From the NCBI GenBank assembly GCA_900549415.1, contig URNX01000007.1, positions 27,265-91,264 on the forward strand: DNA of 64,000 nt. The letters run 5' to 3'. Under the pieces are notes generated by a model. It was not told the DNA's origin. It saw nothing but the letters and a program-made list of their open reading frames with translations, and searched no databases. Every line of letters begins with the position of its first letter. Position 1 is the stretch's first letter. This DNA comes from an uncultured bacterium (GTDB taxonomy: Bacteria; Verrucomicrobiota; Lentisphaeria; Victivallales; UBA1829). The position numbers and the translations under genes were made by a program. This document shows positions 45,616 to 53,996 of this stretch, piece after piece.

Positions 45616-47382
45616 TTAATTCAGCATGGTGAACTTCCGGTACATTTCTGCATAACGCCCGTTATACGCGATCAGTTCCGCATGAGTTCCCGTTTCAAGG
45701 ACATGTCCTTCTCCCATGACAATGATGCGGTCGGCATTCTGAATTGTCGAAAGGCGGTGCGCGATGACAAACGAAGTGCGGCCTTTCATCAGTTTCTCAA
45801 GAGCTTCTTTGATTTCCGATTCGGAATCGACGTCGAGAGCGCTGGTCGCTTCATCCAGAATCAGAACGCGCGGATCACGGAGCAGAGCCCGTGCAATCGC
45901 GATGCGCTGACGCTGCCCTCCAGAAAGACGTGAGCCGTTCTCACGGATCGGCGTATTCAATCCTTCAGGAAGACTGTTGATGAGCGGTTCCAGACTTGCA
46001 AACTTCACAGCGCGGAAAATATCCTCGTCATTTGCATCAACCCCGTAGGCGATATTGTCGCGGATCGTGCCGTCGAAGAGAATGGTCTCCTGAGTAACGA
46101 CGGAAATGAAACGGCGGTAGGTGCGCAGATCCAGTTCATTCATGTCTTTGCCGTCGAGCAGGATTTTGCCGGAAGTCGGACGGATGAATCCGATCACCAG
46201 CTGGGCGACAGTCGATTTGCCCGCGCCGGACGCCCCGACCAGCGCAATGGTTTCACCGGGACGGACATGGAGCGAGAAATTGCGCAGAGCCGGTTCCGCA
46301 CCGGGATCATAACAGAAAGTGACATTGCAGAATTCGAATTCGCCGCGAACGGATTCAACAATTTGCTTGTCCTCATTCTGCTCAATATCCGGACACTCCA
46401 GAACCTCGCCGATGGATTTGACCGACTCAAGCCCTTTTGCCATGACTGGAAGAAAGTTCAGCAGCTGCATGACGGCGCCGGAGATAATCTGGAAATATCC
46501 GGCAAGCAGCGTCACATCGCCGATTCCGACTTTCAGAATGCCTTTCATGTAAAGATACGCCGCGCAGCAGAGGGTGATGAGATTGAACACCATCAGCATC
46601 GACCAGTTGACCGAGTTGAATACGGCGTTGAGACTGTCGAGCCGGAAGCCCGTTCTGCGGATTTTTTCGAGACGTTCTTCCACGCGGTTCAGCTCGCTGT
46701 CCTCCAGATGATGCGCGCGGGTGACGGGAATCAGACGGAGCATTTCACTCACATGGCCGGACATTTCCTCCACGCTCAGGCGGAAATCGCGGTTGCGCTG
46801 TGCCATCCGGGTGCGGATCAGACGGCAGAGCACGACTGCAACGGGAATCAGAATCAGATAGAATATGATGAAGCGCGGCGCACGAACCGCAGTTACGGCG
46901 ATTGCGACAACCAGCGTTGCGGTAATCTGCGGGATGTTGTCAACCAGCATCCTAGTGAGCATTTCAACGTTTTCCACGTCGCGCAGAACTTTTGTCTGCA
47001 GCACGCCCATTTTGTTGCAGGTGTGGTAGTGAATCGAAAGATGCTGGAGGCGCGCGCAAAGCGCAGTCCGCAGATTGCGTTCGACCTCGCGGTTCACACT
47101 GCTGAACGCGCGTGCGTAGATGATATGAGTCGGAATGTTCTGCAGCACAACAAGCATCCCGAAAACCAGAAGACGGAGAATATCCCGGATTTCCCCCTGC
47201 GGAGTTCCGGAAATGAGATTGATGATATCCGCAGTAATGACCGGCAGAATGTAAATCGGGCTTGATTTGACCAGAAACATGAAAACAACGAAAACGAGTT
47301 TCCATTTATAGGCGGAATAAAATCCGCAGTACGTCGCGACTGCTTTCTGATCCCGGTATTTGCCCCAAAGCAGTTTATACAT
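45616..47382 (-). CDS. ABC exporter, fused membrane and ATPase domains
   Basis: The 588-residue half-transporter has six membrane segments and an ATPase domain with Walker A GASGAGKST, signature LSGGQRQRIAIARALL and Walker B VLILDEATSALD. It lies 193 bases upstream of the second ABC gene, a gap without recognisable genes. The two could form a heterodimer with the HlyD protein. Cargo unknown. Confidence 0.92.
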   Translation of the reverse strand: MYKLLWGKYRDQKAVATYCGFYSAYKWKLVFVVFMFLVKSSPIYILPVITADIINLISGTPQGEIRDILRLLVFGMLVVLQNIPTHIIYARAFSSVNREVERNLRTALCARLQHLSIHYHTCNKMGVLQTKVLRDVENVEMLTRMLVDNIPQITATLVVAIAVTAVRAPRFIIFYLILIPVAVVLCRLIRTRMAQRNRDFRLSVEEMSGHVSEMLRLIPVTRAHHLEDSELNRVEERLEKIRRTGFRLDSLNAVFNSVNWSMLMVFNLITLCCAAYLYMKGILKVGIGDVTLLAGYFQIISGAVMQLLNFLPVMAKGLESVKSIGEVLECPDIEQNEDKQIVESVRGEFEFCNVTFCYDPGAEPALRNFSLHVRPGETIALVGASGAGKSTVAQLVIGFIRPTSGKILLDGKDMNELDLRTYRRFISVVTQETILFDGTIRDNIAYGVDANDEDIFRAVKFASLEPLINSLPEGLNTPIRENGSRLSGGQRQRIAIARALLRDPRVLILDEATSALDVDSESEIKEALEKLMKGRTSFVIAHRLSTIQNADRIIVMGEGHVLETGTHAELIAYNGRYAEMYRKFTMLN

Positions 47383-47459
47383 CCGCTTTTCCTTTCATTG
47401 AAGTGAGCGGGAACAATATCATATTCCTGCAAAAATGCAAGCAGATTGCAAAAAAATAA

Positions 47460-49130
47460 TCAGATCCGGAACACGGAACCGATCTTTTTCCCGAGAATCG
47501 CTCCCGAGGCGGCAAGCGTTGCGGCAAGGAAAACCATCGTCCAGACGCCGAACGCGCAGGCTGTGAAGGGGCCCGAACCGAGAATCTGCGAAAGATCGTA
47601 AATCGCGCGGGTAATCGGGAAATACTCCGCCTTCTGCGCAAGAATCAGCGAATCGGAAACCTCCAGCATGGAGAAACTGAATGCGAAGAGCGCACCGACA
47701 ACCAGATTCGCCGCAATCAGCGGAACCGTAATGCGCCGGAGCGTGCAGAGCGGCCCCGCGCCAAAGGTTCGTGCTGCCTCCTCGAATTCCGCAGGCGTCT
47801 GTTCCAGTCCCGCGCTTGCCGAACGCAGAACGTAGGGAAGGCGGCGGACCGCATATGCGATTGCGAGCAGCCACATCGGGTTGTCCTGCGGATTGAAGAT
47901 CTCCGCCGCCCAGTCATAATTCACCGTCATGCCGAGATAACCGAATGCAACCACGATTCCGGGAACCGCGAGAGGAAGCATTCCGAGCGCATCAAGCAGC
48001 CATGCGAACGGAAGTTTCCAGCGCTGGACAATCAATGCAATGGCGAACCCGACTGCCAGCGCGGCGACCATTGCAAGCGAAGAGTAGCGCAGACTGTTCA
48101 GAATGCTCGGAACAACCAGCTTGTTGGTCAGCGCGTTTTCAAAGTTGAGCAGACTCCAGTGTTCCGGCAGGATTGTGCCGTACCAGTTGAGCGAGAACGC
48201 CGTCAGAATCAGCGCGAGATGCGGCAGAATTGCAAGCGCAGTAACCAGAATGAAAAATCCAGTCGGAAGCAACCCGCGCAGTCCAGGCAGACGTGCCGCC
48301 GAACTGCCGAGAGTTCCCTTGACAACCGTTCCGGCGGAAGATTTCAGCAGCCATTTTGCAAGCAGGTACATGATGGAGGAAAGAATCAGCATCACTGTCA
48401 CCAGCGCATAAGGTTCCGGATTCGTTTCCAGTTCCGTCAGCCCGTTGAGAATCTGAACGGGAGTGACGCGGCTGTAACCGAACATCAGAGGGGTTCCGAG
48501 TTCGGTGAAACTCCAGATCAGCACGATGCTTCCCCCCGCGAGGATCCCCGACTTCAGCAGAGGCAGGGTGACGCGGGAAAATCTGCGCCAGCATCCCGCG
48601 CCGAGGTTCCGCGCAGCCTCCCGCAGAGACGGATCAATGTTGCCGAGCGAGGAGACCAGATTCAGATAAAGAATCGGATAAAGATGCAGAGCTTCAATGA
48701 AACAGATCGACCAGAAACGCCCGTTTCCGCCGAGGAAATCGACCCGCGCGAAACCGCAGGAAACAAGAAGCGTGTTGATCACCCCGTAGTGTCCGAGAAT
48801 CTGCTGGAATCCGAGCGCTCCGACAAACGGCGGAAGAATCATGGGAACCATCGCTGCAAGATGCGCGATGCTCTTCCCGGGGAATTCGTATGCATCGTAG
48901 AGAAACGCCATCGGGAGCGCAATCAGGAAAACCATGAACGTTGTCACAGCGGCAATCCGGAAGGAATTCGCGAGTCCTTCCAGATAGATGAAGTTCGAAA
49001 ACACCTCTTTGATTAACGAAGGATTCAGCCCTTCCGCCACAACGGTATAAATCGGCAGAAGCAGGAAAAGAAACAGAAACGCCGTAATCAGAACAGCGAG
49101 CAGAGCGCGGAAAAATTGCCTGAGAATCAT
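47460..49130 (-). CDS. Two-module ABC permease, ferric-iron/FbpB type
   Basis: The 556-residue protein has about 12 membrane segments in two related halves. Each half has the EAA-type loop: SLREAARNLGAGCWRRFSRVTLPLL around residue 180 and EFEEAARTFGAGPLCTLRRITVPLI around residue 455. This double permease layout is that of FbpB/SfuB-type iron or 2-aminoethylphosphonate importers. No binding protein or ATPase gene is adjacent, so the partners must be encoded elsewhere. Confidence 0.87.
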   Translation of the reverse strand: MILRQFFRALLAVLITAFLFLFLLLPIYTVVAEGLNPSLIKEVFSNFIYLEGLANSFRIAAVTTFMVFLIALPMAFLYDAYEFPGKSIAHLAAMVPMILPPFVGALGFQQILGHYGVINTLLVSCGFARVDFLGGNGRFWSICFIEALHLYPILYLNLVSSLGNIDPSLREAARNLGAGCWRRFSRVTLPLLKSGILAGGSIVLIWSFTELGTPLMFGYSRVTPVQILNGLTELETNPEPYALVTVMLILSSIMYLLAKWLLKSSAGTVVKGTLGSSAARLPGLRGLLPTGFFILVTALAILPHLALILTAFSLNWYGTILPEHWSLLNFENALTNKLVVPSILNSLRYSSLAMVAALAVGFAIALIVQRWKLPFAWLLDALGMLPLAVPGIVVAFGYLGMTVNYDWAAEIFNPQDNPMWLLAIAYAVRRLPYVLRSASAGLEQTPAEFEEAARTFGAGPLCTLRRITVPLIAANLVVGALFAFSFSMLEVSDSLILAQKAEYFPITRAIYDLSQILGSGPFTACAFGVWTMVFLAATLAASGAILGKKIGSVFRI

Positions 49131-49225
49131 TCAAAACCTCATATTTTATAATGTATGATAATATGCCACTCTCCCGGAAGATTGCAAATGCTGGAATAAA
49201 AATAGACGGAAATCTGTTGCAGAGC

Positions 49226-49253
49226 TTGACTTTGTTCCATCACTGATTATATT
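49226..49253 (+). promoter_or_regulatory. Predicted sigma-70-type promoter of the GT2 gene
   Basis: TTGACT (49226-49231) and TATATT (49248-49253) are spaced by 16 bases and lie 20 bases upstream of the ATG at 49274, so it could drive the four-gene secreted-protein cassette. Confidence 0.55.
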
Positions 49254-49273
49254 GCAGAAAAGCGAGGATTTTT

Positions 49274-50836
49274 ATGGCAACCGGGAAAATACAGAAACTG
49301 GATCCGCTGACGCGCGAGTTTGCGGAGAAACATCCGGATACCTGCGCGGCTGTGACGGCAACCGCGGGACAGAAGCTCAGGTACGGAGCTCTCGTGCTGT
49401 TTCTGCTGTTCCTGTTGATGTATCGCAGCGACCTCTTTGTTCTGCTGGTTTGCGGAGTTATGATGCTGCTCTATGCAGGTGCGGTACTGATCCGGCTGAT
49501 GGCGGCTATCTGTTCGCTCTCCCGCCGCAGCATGGAACAGGTCTCGGCGAATGAAATCGCAAACGATGATCTGCCGGTTTATACCATTCTCGTTCCGCTC
49601 TACCGGGAACCGGAAGTCGCGGGGAAAATTGTAGAAAGAATCGCCGCTCTGGACTACCCGCCGGAAAAACTGGATGTCAAACTTCTTTTGGAAAGCGATG
49701 ACGACCTGACTTTCCGCGAACTGAAACGGGCAGAGCTTCCTCCCGGATTCATAATTCAGCGTGTTCCGGACGCCCAGCCGAAAACCAAACCGCGCGCCTG
49801 CAATTTCGGTCTGCGCGAAGCAAAAGGTGAATTCTGTGTCATCTACGACGCGGAAGATATTCCCGATCCCGATCAGCTCCGCAAAGCGGTCGCCGTCTTC
49901 CGGCGCGATTCGGAAAAACGCCTGGCCTGTGTTCAGGCGAAGCTCAATTATTACAATTCCCGTCAGAACTGGCTGACCGGATTCTTCACGGTCGAATATA
50001 CCGCGTATTTCGATCTGATGCTTTCCGGCTGGCAGAAATTCCGCATACCGCTTCCGCTCGGAGGAACCTCGAACCACTTCAGAACCGCGTATCTGCGCGA
50101 ACTCGGCGGATGGGATCCCTTCAATGTAACGGAAGACTGCGAACTCGGACTGCGGATTTACGAAAAGTACTGGCGCACAGCCGTCCTTGATTCCACAACA
50201 CTGGAAGAGGCGAACTCGCGTCTCTGGAACTGGATGCGCCAGCGTTCGCGCTGGGTTAAAGGATTCATACAGACGCATCTTGCGCATTACCGCAATCCGC
50301 TGGTGACAATCCGGCGGCTGGGTTTGCGGGGCGCGACGGGAGGTTACATGGCGGTCGGCGGAGCAAGCCTGATGATGCTCACAAACCTGATTTACTGGCC
50401 GCTGACTCTCTTTTATCTGTTTCTCTTCTTCCACGGGCTCTGCGCGGGGGAATCGGCGGAATCTCTGCTGGTTGCTTCGCCCGGGCGCGAAAGTCTGTAC
50501 CGCGGTGTGGAGATTTGCGGTGTTACATGGAAAGTCTGGCCGATGCTTTACTCGGGGGAGGGCGAGAACCCGTTCCTGTCGGGTGTCTCGCAAATTTTCT
50601 GTGCCGGTTCAGTTTTTCTTTTTCTTTCGAATTTCCTGCTGGTCGGCGTGCATGTCGCAGCGGTTGTAAAGCGCGGATTCCTTCATCTGATCCCTCATGC
50701 CCTTCTGATGCCGCTCTACTGGGTGCTGATTTCCATCGGAGCATGGAAGGGATTTCTTCAGATTTTCACAAAACCGTTCTACTGGGAAAAAACGCTGCAT
50801 GGACTTGATGCAGCGTTTCAAAAGGAGGCTGAATGA
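49274..50836 (+). CDS. Glycosyltransferase family 2 membrane protein
   Basis: The 520-residue protein has two N-terminal and about four C-terminal membrane segments around a GT2 domain. The processive-type motifs are VPLYREPE, LLLESDDD, IYDAEDIPDPDQL (DxD), the catalytic TEDCELGLR and the QRSRW acceptor-binding motif. This D,D,D,QxxRW pattern is typical of cellulose- or hyaluronan-synthase-like enzymes. The product polymer is unknown. It overlaps the pseudopilin gene by 4 bases. Confidence 0.88.
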   Translation: MATGKIQKLDPLTREFAEKHPDTCAAVTATAGQKLRYGALVLFLLFLLMYRSDLFVLLVCGVMMLLYAGAVLIRLMAAICSLSRRSMEQVSANEIANDDLPVYTILVPLYREPEVAGKIVERIAALDYPPEKLDVKLLLESDDDLTFRELKRAELPPGFIIQRVPDAQPKTKPRACNFGLREAKGEFCVIYDAEDIPDPDQLRKAVAVFRRDSEKRLACVQAKLNYYNSRQNWLTGFFTVEYTAYFDLMLSGWQKFRIPLPLGGTSNHFRTAYLRELGGWDPFNVTEDCELGLRIYEKYWRTAVLDSTTLEEANSRLWNWMRQRSRWVKGFIQTHLAHYRNPLVTIRRLGLRGATGGYMAVGGASLMMLTNLIYWPLTLFYLFLFFHGLCAGESAESLLVASPGRESLYRGVEICGVTWKVWPMLYSGEGENPFLSGVSQIFCAGSVFLFLSNFLLVGVHVAAVVKRGFLHLIPHALLMPLYWVLISIGAWKGFLQIFTKPFYWEKTLHGLDAAFQKEAE

Positions 50837-51600
50837 ACAGCAGACACTGTTTTTCTTTGATTGAACTTCTGATAACGATTGTCGTCATTGCAATTCTCGC
50901 GGGCTTGCTCATGCCTGCACTGAATATGGCAAAACAGAAGGCGATTGATCTTCACTGCATCAACAATCTGAAGCAGTTCGGCACGGCGTTCATGACATAC
51001 CGGAGCGACAACGAGGACAAAATGCCGATGTGGAGTTCCGATCTTTATCCGACCTATATGGCGTCCGCGAAAACCTATGAATGCAAACGGGACATGAATC
51101 AGAAAAACATCACCTTTCCGAGCTCGGAATGGCGTCTGAACGTCCCCGGCGCGGCGACCGATGAACGGAAGTTCGTTGAAGCGTATGACTATCCCTCCTC
51201 CAAAGCCGAAGAGGGGCGCTCCGTTCCGGCGGACGATCCGCGCAGAAAGCTGAAAATCAGTTATTTTTATGAATTCGCCGCAACACCCGCCTCCTGGGAA
51301 CTTGCGGAAAAGGCGAAAGGGGCAACCTGGTGGGAACTCAAATACTATCAGATCGAAGCGCTCTCCCCAAAAGCCATGGTGGTGGAGGGGATGGATCCAG
51401 AACAGAAGAAACTGTTTGAAAAAGACGACGCCAAGTTCAAAAACCGTCTCGCGACATTTCCCGTTCTCCGCTGTTTCTGGCACATGAAGGGCATGACGCC
51501 GGAATCCGACAACACTCCGGTCTACAATCTCTCCTACGACGGCAGCATCTTTTACAGCGGGCCTCCCGCGTGGGAAGTCAACTCCTGGACTCAGAAATAA
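50833..51600 (+). CDS. Prepilin-type N-terminal methylation domain protein (pseudopilin-like)
   Basis: The 255-residue protein begins with the prepilin signature FSLIELLITIVVIAILAGLL and the continuing MPALNMAKQKAIDLHCINNLKQ. The globular part contains DGSIFYSGPPAWEVNSW at the C-terminus. It overlaps the GT2 gene by 4 bases and its TAA stop overlaps the hydrolase ATG, so all three are translationally coupled. Same arrangement as at 2472-3251. Function unknown; it is probably an inner-membrane pseudopilin. Confidence 0.87.
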   Translation: MNSRHCFSLIELLITIVVIAILAGLLMPALNMAKQKAIDLHCINNLKQFGTAFMTYRSDNEDKMPMWSSDLYPTYMASAKTYECKRDMNQKNITFPSSEWRLNVPGAATDERKFVEAYDYPSSKAEEGRSVPADDPRRKLKISYFYEFAATPASWELAEKAKGATWWELKYYQIEALSPKAMVVEGMDPEQKKLFEKDDAKFKNRLATFPVLRCFWHMKGMTPESDNTPVYNLSYDGSIFYSGPPAWEVNSWTQK

Positions 51601-53996
51601 TGCGGACTTTCAGTGTCATTATCCTTGTTTTCTGTGCGGTTCTGCTTCATGCGGAACACCTCTTTTCCGGAATCTGGAAAGCGGAAGCGCGCGCTTCGCG
51701 AAGGAGTATGCAAGTAAAAACGGATGAAGCGGAACTTTCCACAGATTTTCCCGGCGGAGTCCTGCTCTATCAGGAGCAGAACCGTTACCGTTTCAAGCCG
51801 GATCGCCGAATATTCAACTCAAAAACACTCTCCGTTTCGGTAAAAGCCGAAGGGTGTGCGCATCCGCTGAAAGCATGGATTTTTGTAAAAGACAAGGACG
51901 GCGCATGGTTCCAGTCCGACCGCGAATTTTCACTGAAACCGGGTGTTTGGACTCGGCTTTCCGTTCGTCTCGACCGTCCGGGGCGCGAACTTTTCCCGAA
52001 AGGTCACTCCGCCGCATGGAGCGGATATTTCGCTTCCAGAATCTTTGCCGCGGGCGTTTCAATTTATGGGGAAGAAAAAAATTCCGCACGCATTTTCATG
52101 AAAACTCCGGTCTTCGAAGGGGAACGGGCGAACCCGGCGCCGGCCGTCGTCCGCTGGGACTTCCCCGAAACGGGCCGCCAGTTTCAAACGGTTGTCTCCC
52201 GTTTCCGTCTCAACAAGGAATATTTCAATCCGTTTGATCCGGATGGAATTGCGGCGGATTTTGAAGTTCTCGCCCCCGGAACGGAAAAGGCAATCTCCTA
52301 TCCGGCGTTTTTCAGTATGGATACGCTGCGGAGAAGACATTTCACCATGGAAACAACGGAATTGAGCGGTTCCCCATTCTGGGAATTCCGCTTTTATCCC
52401 AAAGAGACCGGAAAATATAAAATTCGTTTGCGGCTGACCGAATCCGGAAAAAAAGAAGCTGTTTATACACCATGGCGCACAATTCATATTGAGAAATCCA
52501 ACCACTCCGGTGCCGTGCGGATCTCGAAGGCAGATCCGCGTTACTTTGAGCTGGAAAACGGAGCGTTCTATTATCCGGTCGGACTCAATATCCACACGAA
52601 TACTGATCAGCGCGGAGAACGCGTCGTCCGTCTCAAGGATATTGCAGACGGCGGAAATGCGGATTATGAAATGTACATCTCCGAATGTTCTGAAAACGGA
52701 ATTGATCTGATTGAAGTGTGGATGGCCGCATGGACCTACGCGATAGAGTGGAGCTCATCGCGCAACGGCTGTTACGGCCTCGGACACTACAACCTTGCCG
52801 CGGCGTCGCGGCTCGATGCTCTGCTGGACTTTGCGCGCAAACGCGGAGTCCGCATCAATCTTGTATTCGACAATCATGGAAAAATGACCGATGGTTCCGA
52901 CCCGGAATGGAATGATTCCCCGTTCAACTCGAAAGGACTTTTTGCCGAGGCGAACAATGCATTTCTGGATGCACCGCAGCACTTTTGGCACAATCCGCGC
53001 GCACAGGAGTTCAACCGGAAGCGCAACCGTTATATCGCCGCCCGCTGGGGGGCCGATCCGGCTGTGTTTGCAATGGAGCTCTGGAGCGAAGTCGACCTTG
53101 TCGCCAAAGCATACGCGCACCGCATTTCACTGATTGCCTGGCATAAGAAAAACGCGCTGGAATTGCGCAGAAACATGCAGACGCCCGGACTCGTTGCAAC
53201 GCATATTTGCGGAGAAGTCGGGAATTTGTTCAACTGGCGCGACCTCGCCATCGATCCGCCGGAGCTGACTCATGTCTGCTGCGACGCTTACCGCAAGCCC
53301 TGGATTCCCGTCGTCAACCAGCTGGAAAAACACGGACAGCGGATTATGCCGCTGAAGAAACCTGTACTCATTACTGAATATGGCGGAACAAACATGGCGG
53401 GCGGACGTTCGCAGTTGAAGGCGGATATTCACGGTGGACTCTGGGCATCGCTTTTTACTCGTCACGCCGGAACGCCGATGCTCTGGTGGCACGATTTCGT
53501 GCATGTGAACAACGAATATTTCCACTACCGCGCGTTCCGCCGTTTCCTTGACGGAATAGACCTGCGCACCAGTCCGCCGCGCTCCGGGCGGATTAAAGTT
53601 ACAGCAAAGCCCGTGCAGAAGCGTCACGAATTCCTGGAACGGATAACAAAGAATTTTCCGCCGCTTCTGCGCGACTCCATTCTGCCCGAAAAACGCCTTT
53701 CCGGATTAGTTCTCGCGCAGAAAGATATTCTTTACGGCTGGCTCTTCAATGAATATGAGCTGGCCAATTACCGTGTCGATCAGTCGCAGGTTCCGCGCTC
53801 CACGGAGATCACTCTTTACCCGGAGTTTGAGATGAAAGCCGGAGCATATATGATTCGCTGGTTCGACACGATGACGGGCGAATATATCTCTTCTTCCATG
53901 CTCATTCATCCGAAAAAAGGGAAACTGAAAATCCCTGCCCCGGATATCACGCTTGACCTTGCATTCAAAATGTACCGGATCGGGGAGGTGTTCTGA
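51600..53996 (+). CDS. Secreted glycoside hydrolase-like protein (clan GH-A type)
   Basis: From the ATG at 51600 the protein has 798 residues with a signal peptide FSVIILVFCAVLLHAE. An N-terminal carbohydrate-binding-like region and a DUF5060-like beta domain precede a TIM barrel beginning with PRYFELENGAFYYPVGLN. The acid/base is probably the Glu in FAMELWSEVD and the nucleophile the Glu in VLITEYGGTN. C-terminal beta-domain completes it. The start overlaps the pseudopilin stop and its stop overlaps the next ATG, so the genes are coupled. Substrate unknown. Confidence 0.83.
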   Translation: MRTFSVIILVFCAVLLHAEHLFSGIWKAEARASRRSMQVKTDEAELSTDFPGGVLLYQEQNRYRFKPDRRIFNSKTLSVSVKAEGCAHPLKAWIFVKDKDGAWFQSDREFSLKPGVWTRLSVRLDRPGRELFPKGHSAAWSGYFASRIFAAGVSIYGEEKNSARIFMKTPVFEGERANPAPAVVRWDFPETGRQFQTVVSRFRLNKEYFNPFDPDGIAADFEVLAPGTEKAISYPAFFSMDTLRRRHFTMETTELSGSPFWEFRFYPKETGKYKIRLRLTESGKKEAVYTPWRTIHIEKSNHSGAVRISKADPRYFELENGAFYYPVGLNIHTNTDQRGERVVRLKDIADGGNADYEMYISECSENGIDLIEVWMAAWTYAIEWSSSRNGCYGLGHYNLAAASRLDALLDFARKRGVRINLVFDNHGKMTDGSDPEWNDSPFNSKGLFAEANNAFLDAPQHFWHNPRAQEFNRKRNRYIAARWGADPAVFAMELWSEVDLVAKAYAHRISLIAWHKKNALELRRNMQTPGLVATHICGEVGNLFNWRDLAIDPPELTHVCCDAYRKPWIPVVNQLEKHGQRIMPLKKPVLITEYGGTNMAGGRSQLKADIHGGLWASLFTRHAGTPMLWWHDFVHVNNEYFHYRAFRRFLDGIDLRTSPPRSGRIKVTAKPVQKRHEFLERITKNFPPLLRDSILPEKRLSGLVLAQKDILYGWLFNEYELANYRVDQSQVPRSTEITLYPEFEMKAGAYMIRWFDTMTGEYISSSMLIHPKKGKLKIPAPDITLDLAFKMYRIGEVF

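Noticed and set aside
49247..50593. A 448-codon minus-strand frame
   Set aside because: Antisense to the GT2 gene, whose D,D,D,QxxRW motifs are clear.
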